From Amylibacter sp. (GTDB lineage Bacteria; Pseudomonadota; Alphaproteobacteria; Rhodobacterales; Rhodobacteraceae), in NCBI GenBank assembly GCA_030625465.1, contig DAOUQS010000093.1:1-7483 (forward strand): DNA of 7,483 bases, given 5' to 3'. Of the stretch, positions 1-7,020 are shown piece after piece. The translations under genes and the position numbers were made by a program. Each line of letters begins with the position of its first letter. Position 1 is the stretch's first letter. The notes below the pieces were generated by a model that worked only from the letters and a program-made list of their open reading frames with translations, made no database searches and was not told the origin of the DNA.

Positions 1-197
1 GCCACCCCGTTAAAGCTTTTTTGCCCATGGGTTTCAATGGCATAGCCCAGATTTTCGATCTCTTCACGTGGAAAGTTTTCATCCACGGACTTAACTTCCT
101 GCAACAGGGCCACATCGGGGGCGGCCTGTTCCAGCCAAGCCAAAAGTGCCGGCAAACGGGCTTTGATCCCGTTGATATTAAACGATGCTATTTTCAT
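1..197 (-). CDS. xthA: Exodeoxyribonuclease III, N-terminal part (cut by left edge)
   Basis: Reading the minus strand from the ATG at 197-195 gives 65 complete codons before the window ends. The protein opens MKIASFNINGIKARL, the usual start of bacterial exonuclease III / AP endonuclease (endonuclease-exonuclease-phosphatase fold). Asn7 lies in the FNING motif, and Glu34 in LLQEVKS matches the metal-binding Glu34 of the E. coli enzyme; the GQKSFNGV segment near the edge is also family-typical. The enzyme repairs abasic sites and blocked 3' ends in DNA. The catalytic His and Asp of the C-terminal part lie outside the window, so completeness cannot be judged. A purine-rich stretch (TTGGGGAAAT in minus orientation) sits just before the ATG and could act as ribosome binding site. 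The gene starts 13 bases after the erpA stop on the same strand, so it is probably the second gene of one transcript. Confidence 0.93.
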   Translation of the reverse strand, partial: MKIASFNINGIKARLPALLAWLEQAAPDVALLQEVKSVDENFPREEIENLGYAIETHGQKSFNGV

Positions 198-210
198 AAT
201 TTCCCCAAGA

Positions 211-543
211 TCACATCGAAAAGCTGACACCGCAGCCGCAGCTGGACGAAGCATTGGGGTTCTCGATCACAAAACGCGCGCCGATCAGTTCTTGGCTGAA
301 ATCGATCACCGCATCCGCTAAAAATGGCAACGATACGCTGTCGACCAGCACTTTTTGGCCGTCTTTTTCCAACACCAGATCATCGGCATCGACCGCATCC
401 TCCAGTTTGATCTCATACTGGAATCCGGAACAACCGCCGCCCTCGACCGCTATGCGCAGGGCTTTTGTGCCGCCTTCGGCGTTAATCTCGGCCAGACGCG
501 CAAACGCGCGGTCAGTGACTTTGGGTGGTAAGCTAAGCTGCAT
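211..543 (-). CDS. erpA: A-type iron-sulfur cluster carrier/insertion protein (ErpA/IscA family)
   Basis: This 110-residue protein matches the usual length of A-type carriers, which receive Fe-S clusters from the scaffold and hand them to apo-enzymes in the cytoplasm. The three conserved cysteine ligands are present: Cys38 in GGGCSGFQY, and Cys102 and Cys104 in SSSCGCGVSF near the C-terminus. The ENPNASSSCGCG tail is typical of the HesB/IscA/SufA/ErpA superfamily. Family assignment is secure; the choice of ErpA over IscA or SufA is inferred from the location (beside dgt and xthA, outside a visible suf or isc operon), as is usual in Rhodobacterales. The ATG at 543-541 is preceded by AGAAGG about 11 bases upstream in minus orientation, a slightly distant ribosome binding site. 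It is divergent from dgt and probably co-transcribed with the downstream xthA. Confidence 0.93.
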   Translation of the reverse strand: MQLSLPPKVTDRAFARLAEINAEGGTKALRIAVEGGGCSGFQYEIKLEDAVDADDLVLEKDGQKVLVDSVSLPFLADAVIDFSQELIGARFVIENPNASSSCGCGVSFSM

Positions 544-581
544 CTTTCACGCGGCCTTCTATTGGGATATGTGTTACGCTA

Positions 582-610
582 AATATAGGCGCGGATGCCG
601 CCCGCCACAA
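582..610 (-). promoter_or_regulatory. Candidate sigma-70-type promoter for erpA-xthA
   Basis: In minus orientation there is TTGTGG (610-605), a 17-base spacer and TATATT (587-582). The -10 box matches the consensus at five of six positions; the -35 box matches only the first three. Transcription would begin about 30 bases before the erpA ATG. This is pattern matching by eye in a short divergent region, so it is only a candidate. No clear promoter could be chosen for dgt on the opposite strand. Confidence 0.3.
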
Positions 611-613
611 GAC

Positions 614-618
614 GAAGG
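614..618 (+). promoter_or_regulatory. Ribosome binding site deciding the dgt start
   Basis: GAAGG ends nine bases before the ATG at 628. The alternative in-frame ATG at 595 has no comparable purine-rich stretch in front of it, and the eleven residues it would add (rich in Arg and Pro) do not look like the family's N-terminus. This supports 628 as the start. Confidence 0.5.
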
Positions 619-627
619 TTATCACGA

Positions 628-1755
628 ATGCTTGCAACTTACGCATGTGACACAGGTTCCAGCCGCGGACGGCTTCACCCCGAAGCCGAATCCGAACACC
701 GATCACCATTTCAGCGCGACCGCGACCGCATCATCCACGCGACCGCATTTCGCCGCTTGATGCACAAAACCCAAGTGTTCGTTGCCCACGAAGGCGGCTT
801 GTTTCGTACCCGCCTGACCCACACAATCGAGGTGGGGCAAGTGGCGCGCACAATCGCATCCATATTGGGCCTGAACATCGAACTAACCGAGGCCGTCGCC
901 CTTGCCCATGATCTGGGCCATACCCCTTTTGGTCACAATGGCGAAGATACGCTTAGCGATTGCATGACCCCCTACGGCGGTTTCGACCACAACGCGCAGG
1001 CATTGAAAATCGTTACAAACCTGGAACGGCATTATGCTGATTTTGACGGGCTGAACCTGACATGGGAAACGCTGGAAGCCATTGCAAAACACAACGGCCC
1101 GGTGTCGGGCGACCTGCCTTTTGCGCTGGCGGATTACAACAAGCTGCACGATCTGGAACTGCACACCCATGCCAGCGCCGAAGCACAAGCCGCCGCTATC
1201 GCCGACGACATCGCCTATAACAATCACGATCTGGATGACGGGTTGCGCGCGGGCCTGTTCAGCGTCGATGATATCATCCAGCTGCCGGTAATTGGCGCTT
1301 GTTTTCAAGAGGTTGACGAAAAATATCCGCACCTTGATCCCGACCGGCGACGGCATGAGGCTTTGCGCCGGGTCTTTGGCATCATGGTGCAGGACGCCAC
1401 CGCCCAAAGTCAGACCCGCATTGCGGCCCTTGCCCCGCAATCAGCGCAGGATATCCGCAATCACACGGCCCCCGTAGTGCAGTTTTCCGATGCTCTTTTC
1501 GCCGATTTAAAAGAAATCCGCGCCTTCCTGTTTACCCGCATGTACCGCCATCCGACCGTGAACGAAATGCGCCTGCGCACCGGCAAAGTTGTGCGCAATC
1601 TGTTCGACACATACATGGCAAGCCCTGGCTTACTGCCTGACCACAGGAAGCCCGCGACCACAGGCAAAATAGCCAATGCCCGTGCCATCGCCGATTATAT
1701 CGCAGGCATGACCGACCAGTTTGCCTTTCAAGAACATGCAAAACACTGCGCCTAA
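628..1755 (+). CDS. dgt: Deoxyguanosinetriphosphate triphosphohydrolase-like protein (HD domain)
   Basis: With the start at 628 the product is 375 residues, the normal size for the shorter alphaproteobacterial dGTPase-like branch. The N-terminal region has the conserved YACD..SRGR and FQRDRDRIIHATAFRRL blocks. The HD metal site is intact: His65 in RLTHTIEV, His94-Asp95 in ALAHDLGHTPFGHNGE and Asp194 in AIADDIAYNNHDLDDG. FDHNAQ (119-124) is also typical. Characterised relatives hydrolyse dGTP or other dNTPs to the deoxynucleoside and inorganic triphosphate, acting on the dNTP pool in the cytoplasm; the substrate of this branch is not shown by the sequence. An ATG at 595 would add eleven residues, but the ribosome binding site favours 628. 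Seventy-two bases separate it from argS, so the two may share a transcript. No frameshift or missing motif is seen. Confidence 0.93.
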   Translation: MLATYACDTGSSRGRLHPEAESEHRSPFQRDRDRIIHATAFRRLMHKTQVFVAHEGGLFRTRLTHTIEVGQVARTIASILGLNIELTEAVALAHDLGHTPFGHNGEDTLSDCMTPYGGFDHNAQALKIVTNLERHYADFDGLNLTWETLEAIAKHNGPVSGDLPFALADYNKLHDLELHTHASAEAQAAAIADDIAYNNHDLDDGLRAGLFSVDDIIQLPVIGACFQEVDEKYPHLDPDRRRHEALRRVFGIMVQDATAQSQTRIAALAPQSAQDIRNHTAPVVQFSDALFADLKEIRAFLFTRMYRHPTVNEMRLRTGKVVRNLFDTYMASPGLLPDHRKPATTGKIANARAIADYIAGMTDQFAFQEHAKHCA

Positions 1756-1827
1756 GGGCGTTATAACCACTGGAGTGCCGTAAAAGTTTATGTTACTTCC
1801 GCGCGACACCTAACTGGAACCGAATTC

Positions 1828-3573
1828 ATGAACCTGTTCGCCGACATACACAGCCTTGTTATAGATGCACTTACGCAAATGCAGTCCGAAGGCACCCTGC
1901 CCGCTGATCTGGATTTCGCCAATGTCACGGTCGAGCCACCACGCGATGCTCTGCATGGCGACATGGCCACCAATGCCGCGATGGTTCTGGCCAAAGCCGC
2001 ACGCATGAAACCGCGCGATATTGCCGATACTTTGGCGATCAAACTGGCCGCCGATGACCGCATAACATCCGCAGATGTCGCAGGCCCCGGCTTTTTGAAC
2101 CTGCGTCTTGCACCTGATGTATGGCTGTCGGTTATTCCGGACGCGATAAAAACCGGCAATGATTTTGGCCGTTCCACCATGGGTGGCGGCAAAAAAGTCA
2201 ACGTCGAATATGTATCCGCCAACCCCACCGGCCCCTTGCACGTCGGCCACACACGCGGGGCGGTTTTCGGCGATGCGCTGGCCAGCCTGCTGGATTTTGC
2301 CGGCTATAACGTGACCCGCGAATATTACATCAATGATGGTGGCGCACAGGTCGATGTTCTGGCCCGTTCAGCCTATCTGCGCTACCTTGAGGCTAACGGC
2401 CAAGAAGTGCAGTTCGTCGACGGCACCTACCCCGGTGATTATCTGGTCGAAGTCGGCGAAGATCTGAAAGCCAAATACGGCGACAGCCTTGTCGGCAAGC
2501 CCGAAAGCGAATGGCTGGCAGACCTGCGTGAATTTTCCACCGCAGCCATGATGGATCTGGTCCGCAAGGATCTGGCCTCTATTGGCGTCAAAATGGATGT
2601 GTTCTTTTCCGAAAAATCACTTTACGGCACTGGCCTGATCGAAACCGCACTGGATAATCTGGACGCCAAAGGCCTGATCTACCAAGGCACGCTGGAACCA
2701 CCCAAAGGCAAGCTGCCCGACGATTGGGAGCCGCGCGAACAAACCTTGTTCAAATCCACCGAACACGGCGACGATGTGGATCGTCCGGTGAAAAAATCAG
2801 ACGGCGCATGGACCTATTTCGCCCCCGACATCGCCTATCACTACGACAAAATCGAACGTGGCTTTGACGAATTGATCGACATTTTAGGCGCCGATCACGG
2901 CGGTTATGTCAAGCGGATGAAAGCCGCCGTTTCGGCCCTGTCTGACGGCAAGGTGCCGCTGGACATCAAGCTGACCCAACTGGTGCGCCTTTATAAAAAC
3001 GGCGAGCCGTTCAAGATGTCAAAACGCGCGGGCACATTCATCACCCTGCACGATCTGGTTAAACTGGTTGGCGCGGACGTGACCCGTTTCGTGATGCTGA
3101 CCCGCAAAAATGACGCGCCTCTGGACTTTGATTTTGACAAGGTTCTGGACCAGTCAAAAGACAATCCGGTGTTCTATGTGCAATACGCCTACGCGCGGAT
3201 CAATTCGGTGCTGCGCAAAGCCAACGAGGCCGGTATCGATGTCAGTGAAACGGCACTTATCGCGTCGGACACCAGTAATCTGGGCCATGACGCAGAACTT
3301 GCCGTAGCGCGTAAAATCGCCGAATGGCCGCGCCTTCTGGAACTGGCAGCCAAGCATAATGAACCGCACCGGATCGCATTCTATCTGTATGAACTGGCCT
3401 CTGAATTCCATTCTTTATGGAATCGTGGCAAAGACGATCCCGACTTGCGCTTCTTGCAAGACGATAAAATTGCCGTTTCGCAAGCAAAAATCAGTCTTAT
3501 TCGTGCCGTAAGCGTTGTTATTTCCGCAGGACTTGGTATTTTAGGCGTAACGCCGATGGAAGAAATGCGATAA
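1828..3573 (+). CDS. argS: Arginyl-tRNA synthetase
   Basis: This 581-residue class I aminoacyl-tRNA synthetase charges tRNA-Arg with arginine. The N-terminal additional domain of ArgRS is visible around residues 1-110, with the characteristic [14 protein letters not shown] block. The ATP-binding HIGH motif appears as HVGH (138-141) within [15 protein letters not shown], and the KMSKS loop as KMSKR (396-400). The C-terminal anticodon-binding DALR domain begins near the [17 protein letters not shown] block, and the protein ends in the usual [12 protein letters not shown] form. Length is normal for the family. The ATG at 1828 has a modest GGA nine bases upstream. It follows dgt and precedes the SPOR gene by 78 bases. 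Nothing is missing or truncated. An essential enzyme in nearly all bacteria, so loss would not be expected. Confidence 0.97.
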   Translation: MNLFADIHSLVIDALTQMQSEGTLPADLDFANVTVEPPRDALHGDMATNAAMVLAKAARMKPRDIADTLAIKLAADDRITSADVAGPGFLNLRLAPDVWLSVIPDAIKTGNDFGRSTMGGGKKVNVEYVSANPTGPLHVGHTRGAVFGDALASLLDFAGYNVTREYYINDGGAQVDVLARSAYLRYLEANGQEVQFVDGTYPGDYLVEVGEDLKAKYGDSLVGKPESEWLADLREFSTAAMMDLVRKDLASIGVKMDVFFSEKSLYGTGLIETALDNLDAKGLIYQGTLEPPKGKLPDDWEPREQTLFKSTEHGDDVDRPVKKSDGAWTYFAPDIAYHYDKIERGFDELIDILGADHGGYVKRMKAAVSALSDGKVPLDIKLTQLVRLYKNGEPFKMSKRAGTFITLHDLVKLVGADVTRFVMLTRKNDAPLDFDFDKVLDQSKDNPVFYVQYAYARINSVLRKANEAGIDVSETALIASDTSNLGHDAELAVARKIAEWPRLLELAAKHNEPHRIAFYLYELASEFHSLWNRGKDDPDLRFLQDDKIAVSQAKISLIRAVSVVISAGLGILGVTPMEEMR

Positions 3574-3613
3574 TTTAAGCAAAAACAGCATATTTCGGGG
3601 TTGGAGCAGGCAA

Positions 3614-3631
3614 ATACACAATATAGTGTAT
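3614..3631. promoter_or_regulatory. 18-base inverted repeat upstream of the SPOR gene (possible operator)
   Basis: ATACAC and GTGTAT are perfect inverted arms of six bases around AATATA, whose inner four bases (ATAT) also pair. The whole dyad is symmetric except for one base pair. It lies 20 bases before the SPOR gene ATG, in the AT-rich 78-base gap after argS, where a promoter would be expected. TATAGT inside it could also be part of a -10 element, with TTGGAG (3601-3606) as a poor -35 at a short 15-base spacing. Whether a protein binds here is unknown; AT-rich DNA yields such dyads by chance. Confidence 0.3.
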
Positions 3632-3638
3632 ATAAAAA

Positions 3639-3642
3639 GAGG
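3639..3642 (+). promoter_or_regulatory. Ribosome binding site deciding the SPOR protein start
   Basis: GAGG within AAAAAGAGGC lies nine bases before the ATG at 3652. The upstream in-frame TTG at 3601 has no convincing ribosome binding site, and the 17 extra residues would be encoded across the dyad, so 3652 is preferred. Confidence 0.5.
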
Positions 3643-3651
3643 CAGTACCCG

Positions 3652-4557
3652 ATGTCCGAATATGAAGAACAGTATAATGAAGCCGATTATGTCGCCCCGT
3701 TAGGCTTGGTGCGTCTTGCAATAAGCTGGATAGGTGCGGTTGCATCCATCGCCTTGATTGTCGGGCTGGTCTACTGGGTGTTCCAGTTGGGCACACGCAA
3801 TCCAAACGAAATCCCGATCATTCGCGCCATGGAAGGCCCGGCCAGAACCCAGCCGGAAAACCCCGGCGGCAGCCAGGCAAACCACCAAGGGCTGGCAGTA
3901 AATGCCGTACAATCGGATGGCACCGCCGAAAAATCCGCGGAAACCGTTGTTTTGGCCCCGCAGCAACCGGGACTGGCCGCAGAAGATCTTGCACAAAAGA
4001 CATTGGCGCAAATACAACCGATGATGCGACCGGCAAAAGTCAAAGCAGCACCCGAAAAGACGCCACAACAAAATGTGGAAGACGCCATTATCGCGGCGGT
4101 CAAAGAGCAGCCGAAACCAACCATTCAGGATCCGACACTGGAAGTTGAAAGTATCGTCATTTCGACACAAAGCATTGTTATTTCGGCCAGCAAATATGCG
4201 CCATTGCAATCCGCTATCCCACAAAACCGCCCCGAAGGTTTACTTGCGCGCATCACTTCTGCTACGGCCGTTGCATCGCGTCCCGAAGCGACCTCATCCA
4301 TACCGGTCGGTACCCGTCTTGTGCAGCTTGGCGCATATGACAGCGCTGAAATAGCCACCAAGGAATGGGGCAAACTTATCGGCAAACACGGCGATCTGCT
4401 GGCCGATAAAAAGCAACTTATTCAGGTTGCCACATCCGGCGGGCGGGAGTTTTATCGCCTGCGCGCCGTGGGGTTTGACGCGGCAGAAGACAGCCGGAAC
4501 CTGTGTGCTGCCCTTTTGGCACGCGGCACGCCGTGCATTCCCGTTACCGCGCGATGA
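3652..4557 (+). CDS. Membrane-anchored SPOR-domain protein
   Basis: This is a 301-residue bitopic inner-membrane protein. A short acidic N-terminus (1-16, rich in Glu and Tyr) should be cytoplasmic, followed by one hydrophobic helix at about residues 20-46 (from LVRLAISWIGAV to VYWVF). A long periplasmic linker rich in Ala, Pro, Gln and Lys covers about 48-215. The C-terminal SPOR domain is at about 219-300, recognisable from VQLGAYDS at 224 and FYRLRAVGF followed by a two-helix ending. SPOR domains bind glycan strands stripped of stem peptides, which accumulate at division sites, so a septal role is likely but not shown. In the linker, SIVISTQ and SIVISAS (167-180) form a tandem repeat. The stop overlaps the nagZ start (ATGA at 4554-4557). 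The linker makes the gene hard to name; it is not a clear FtsN, DamX or RlpA. The IIRAMEGPAR segment after the membrane helix is typical of Rhodobacterales homologues. Confidence 0.9.
   Translation: MSEYEEQYNEADYVAPLGLVRLAISWIGAVASIALIVGLVYWVFQLGTRNPNEIPIIRAMEGPARTQPENPGGSQANHQGLAVNAVQSDGTAEKSAETVVLAPQQPGLAAEDLAQKTLAQIQPMMRPAKVKAAPEKTPQQNVEDAIIAAVKEQPKPTIQDPTLEVESIVISTQSIVISASKYAPLQSAIPQNRPEGLLARITSATAVASRPEATSSIPVGTRLVQLGAYDSAEIATKEWGKLIGKHGDLLADKKQLIQVATSGGREFYRLRAVGFDAAEDSRNLCAALLARGTPCIPVTAR
4150..4191 (+). repeat. Tandem seven-residue repeat in the SPOR protein linker
   Basis: Residues 167-173 (SIVISTQ) and 174-180 (SIVISAS) share five identical residues in a row. The two DNA copies use different codons for Ser, Ile and Val (AGTATCGTC versus AGCATTGTT), so this is not a fresh duplication. 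The alternating hydrophobic pattern suggests a short beta segment in an otherwise disordered linker. Confidence 0.55.
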
Positions 4558-5552
4558 CAAAACCTGCTGCCTGTATCTTCGGGTGTGCAGGCCCGCGTTT
4601 ATCAGCAGCTGAAAAGCAGTTTTTCAAATCATCCGACCCATGGGGTTTTATCCTGTTTGCGCGCAACATTTCAGATGCCGCCCAAGTGCGTGCGCTTACA
4701 TCTGAAATCCGCGATACTGTCGGGCACAACGCCCCTGTATTAATCGACCAGGAAGGTGGCCGCGTGCAACGTCTGCGCGCACCCGAATGGTCGGAATGGT
4801 TGCCACCGATGGAACATGCCTTGCGCAACCCTGACAGCGGCTCTATCGCACTGCGCTACCGCATTATCGCGGCCGAACTTCATGCCTTGGGCATAGACGT
4901 GAATTGCGCGCCCATGCTGGACATTGCCACGCCTGACAGCCACGAGATTATCAAAAACCGCTGTTTTGGTCGTGATGCCGGAACCGTGGCCGAAATGGGC
5001 CGTGCTGCGGCCAACGGCCTGCTTGCCGGCGGGGTATTACCGATTATCAAACACATTCCGGGCCATGGCCGCGCCAATATGGACAGCCACTTTGACCTGC
5101 CGGTTCTGGACACCCCGCTGACAACATTGAAATCCAGTGATTTCATCCCGTTCACCCAGCTGTCCGACCTGCCAATGGCCATGACCGCCCATATTATATA
5201 TACCGATATTGACCCCGATAATTGCGCCACTCAATCAACCGCAGTGATCAATAGTATCCGCAATGATATCGGGTTTGACGGCTTGATTATGACCGATGAT
5301 CTATCGATGAAAGCGCTTAAGGGCAGCTTTGCAGACCGCACCAACGCCTCATTTAGCGCGGGTTGCGATGTGGTTTTGCACTGCAACGGGGTGATGGACG
5401 AGATGCTGCAAATCGCCGACGCCACCCCTAAGCTGTCGGGCAAGGCCCTGACCCGTGCGGATGCGGCCCTGAATATGCGCAAAACACCGGAACCGTTCGA
5501 TATAAATGCTGCAAAATCCGCGTTCAGCCAAATGATGGGCAGGGCCGCATAA
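4554..5552 (+). CDS. nagZ: Beta-N-acetylhexosaminidase NagZ (glycoside hydrolase family 3)
   Basis: The 332-residue product is a single-domain GH3 enzyme of the NagZ type, close to the length of Gram-negative members. NagZ acts in the cytoplasm and removes GlcNAc from GlcNAc-1,6-anhydroMurNAc peptides during peptidoglycan recycling. Family motifs are present: WGFILFARN, VLIDQEGGRVQRL for substrate binding, KHIPGHG (166-172), and the mobile-loop Asp177-Ser-His179, the dyad that supplies the general acid/base in NagZ. The expected nucleophile is one of the two aspartates in MTDDLSM (246-252), most likely Asp248. There is no signal peptide, which fits a cytosolic enzyme. The ATG at 4554 overlaps the SPOR gene stop as ATGA; an in-frame ATG at 4503 would add 17 residues that are antisense to family expectations and encoded inside the SPOR domain. 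Its ribosome binding site is weak, so translation may depend on coupling. Confidence 0.95.
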   Translation: MTKPAACIFGCAGPRLSAAEKQFFKSSDPWGFILFARNISDAAQVRALTSEIRDTVGHNAPVLIDQEGGRVQRLRAPEWSEWLPPMEHALRNPDSGSIALRYRIIAAELHALGIDVNCAPMLDIATPDSHEIIKNRCFGRDAGTVAEMGRAAANGLLAGGVLPIIKHIPGHGRANMDSHFDLPVLDTPLTTLKSSDFIPFTQLSDLPMAMTAHIIYTDIDPDNCATQSTAVINSIRNDIGFDGLIMTDDLSMKALKGSFADRTNASFSAGCDVVLHCNGVMDEMLQIADATPKLSGKALTRADAALNMRKTPEPFDINAAKSAFSQMMGRAA

Positions 5553-6352
5553 TGACGGAACCAACCCCCGAAGACATCGCGGAATTTGAACAAACGACCG
5601 AACAACGCATCGCATCGGAAGCTTTACTGGTTGATGTCGACGGCTTTGAAGGCCCGCTGGATATCCTGCTGACATTGGCGCGCACCCAAAAGGTGGACCT
5701 GCGCAAAATTTCGGTGTTGGCACTGGCAGAACAATATTTGAAATTTGTCGAAGAAGCCAAAAAACTGCGGATCGAGCTGGCCGCCGACTACCTTGTGATG
5801 GCCGCATGGCTGGCCTTTTTGAAATCACGCCTGTTGCTGCCGCCCGACCCGACCGAAGAAGGCCCCTCAGCCGAAGAACTGGCCGCCCATCTGGCGTTCC
5901 AGCTGGAACGACTGGAAGCCATGCGCAGGGTCGCGGCTAAACTGATGGCGCGTGATCAACTGGGCCGTGATTTCTTTGTGCGCGGCATTCCTGAAACCGT
6001 CAGCCAAAGCCGCAAAATCACATATACCGCGACCATTCTTGACCTGATGCAGGCCTATGCGTACATCAAAACCAAGGACAGTTTTGAACCGCTTCACATG
6101 CGCGAACGCGACCGCCTGTTCACCATGGAACAGGCATTGGGCCGGATGCGCACCCTGATCGGCCACGCGATTGAATGGGGCGATTTGAACCAGTTCCTGC
6201 CCGATAGCTGGCGCGACGACCCGAAATTTCGCCGCTCGGCCACAGCATCGACCTTTGCCGCCGCCCTGGAGCTGGTTAAAGAAGGCAAACTGGAACTGCG
6301 TCAGGACGAAACATTTGCCCCCATCCAAATAAGAACAAAGGGTTCGGAATGA
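5552..6352 (+). CDS. scpA: Segregation and condensation protein A (kleisin of SMC-ScpAB)
   Basis: The 266-residue protein is the kleisin subunit that bridges the two heads of the SMC dimer and carries ScpB, forming the condensin that compacts and helps segregate the chromosome. The N-terminal block VDGFEGPLDILLTLARTQKV (29-48) and the helical AADYLVMAAWLAFLKSRLLLPP are diagnostic. The middle region is the ScpB-binding linker, and the C-terminal winged-helix, from about residue 219 with FAAALELVKEGKLELRQ, should bind an SMC head. The start codon overlaps the nagZ stop by one base (TAATG at 5550-5554), with AGGG seven bases upstream. The stop overlaps the scpB start as ATGA. No smc gene is in the window, which is normal for this group. 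Confidence 0.95.
   Translation: MTEPTPEDIAEFEQTTEQRIASEALLVDVDGFEGPLDILLTLARTQKVDLRKISVLALAEQYLKFVEEAKKLRIELAADYLVMAAWLAFLKSRLLLPPDPTEEGPSAEELAAHLAFQLERLEAMRRVAAKLMARDQLGRDFFVRGIPETVSQSRKITYTATILDLMQAYAYIKTKDSFEPLHMRERDRLFTMEQALGRMRTLIGHAIEWGDLNQFLPDSWRDDPKFRRSATASTFAAALELVKEGKLELRQDETFAPIQIRTKGSE
6337..6342 (+). promoter_or_regulatory. Strong ribosome binding site for scpB
   Basis: AAAGGG lies six bases before the scpB ATG at 6349, inside the end of scpA. It is the best-looking ribosome binding site in the window and confirms the overlapping ATGA start. Confidence 0.6.
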
Positions 6353-6984
6353 CCAAAGAACAAAGTGACACCCTGTTTGAAGCCCCGCCAATGGGGGAAC
6401 AGGAACGGATGATCGAAGCAATCCTGTTCGCATCGGCAGAACCTGTTTCCAAAGCGGCCATCACAGACCGCCTGCCGCACGGGTGCGATGTACCCGAGGC
6501 TATGGTCCATCTGCGAAAACGCTACGAAGGGCGCGGCGTGCAACTGGTTAAGGTTGGTGATGCATGGGCGTTTCGCACCGCACCCGATCTGGGGTTTCTG
6601 ATGCAAAAAGAACGGCTTGAGACACGCAAACTGTCCCGCGCCGCAATTGAAACACTGGCGATAATTGCTTATCACCAACCCGCGACACGCGCCGAAATAG
6701 AAGAAATTCGCGGCGTATCCGTATCACGCGGCACGGTTGATCTGTTGCTGGAACTGGAATGGATCAAACTGGGTCGGCGCCGCATGACGCCAGGGCGCCC
6801 CGTGACATTCATCGTCACACAAGCGTTTCTGGATCACTTCGGCCTTGAAAGCGAACGCGACCTGCCGGGCGTCAAGGAATTACGCGACAGCGGCCTGCTG
6901 GATAACCGCCCCGCACCCGGTGGGGTGTTGGATGAGACATCGCAAGAAGATGAAGATGGCGATCAGGATGATATGTTCGAATAG
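6349..6984 (+). CDS. scpB: Segregation and condensation protein B (SMC-ScpAB partner)
   Basis: The 211-residue protein dimerises and binds the ScpA linker in the bacterial condensin. Two winged-helix domains can be traced: the first at about 18-86 (ERMIEAILFASAEPVS through the AWAFRTAPDLGF segment) and the second at about 94-165 (LSRAAIETLAIIAYHQPATRAEIEEIRGVSV, then LLELEWIKLGRRR and GRPVTFIVT). FLDHFGLES and DLPGVKELRDSGLL are typical of alphaproteobacterial ScpB. The last twenty or so residues are acidic (Glu/Asp rich, ending DDMFE) and probably disordered. Start is fixed by ATGA overlap with scpA and a good AAAGGG site. It is the last plus-strand gene and ends 36 bases before the stop of the convergent hydrolase gene. 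Confidence 0.95.
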   Translation: MTKEQSDTLFEAPPMGEQERMIEAILFASAEPVSKAAITDRLPHGCDVPEAMVHLRKRYEGRGVQLVKVGDAWAFRTAPDLGFLMQKERLETRKLSRAAIETLAIIAYHQPATRAEIEEIRGVSVSRGTVDLLLELEWIKLGRRRMTPGRPVTFIVTQAFLDHFGLESERDLPGVKELRDSGLLDNRPAPGGVLDETSQEDEDGDQDDMFE

Positions 6985-7020
6985 ACCATATTTACCGCCG
7001 ACCCGCCCTATCAGACGTGT

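Noticed and set aside
254..760. 168-codon plus-strand frame opposite erpA and running into dgt
   Set aside because: It is antisense to a gene with all its cysteine ligands and then overlaps dgt out of frame; no recognisable domain.
883..1440. Long open frame on the minus strand inside dgt
   Set aside because: It mirrors the well-supported HD-domain gene, shows no family motif, and is explained by GC-biased third positions; similar antisense frames occur in argS, the SPOR gene, nagZ and scpA.
3601..3651. Upstream TTG start for the SPOR gene
   Set aside because: No ribosome binding site, and the extension runs through the intergenic dyad; the ATG at 3652 has GAGG at good spacing.
4526..4536. 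GCACG-C-CGTGC palindrome just before the nagZ start
   Set aside because: The loop would be too small for the full stem, and the bases encode the conserved end of the SPOR domain; no reason to call a regulatory hairpin.
4503..4553. Upstream ATG start for nagZ inside the SPOR gene
   Set aside because: The family N-terminus begins near the IFGCAGPRL block just after the ATG at 4554, and the ATGA overlap matches the other junctions of the block.
5867..6433. 188-codon open frame on the minus strand across scpA/scpB
   Set aside because: It covers the junction of two clear genes, has an unremarkable composition with no recognisable motif, and is a shadow frame.
6985..7020. Possible bidirectional terminator between scpB and the convergent hydrolase gene
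   Set aside because: The 36 bases hold no inverted repeat followed by a T-run on either strand; GCGGGT copies nearby are direct, not inverted.
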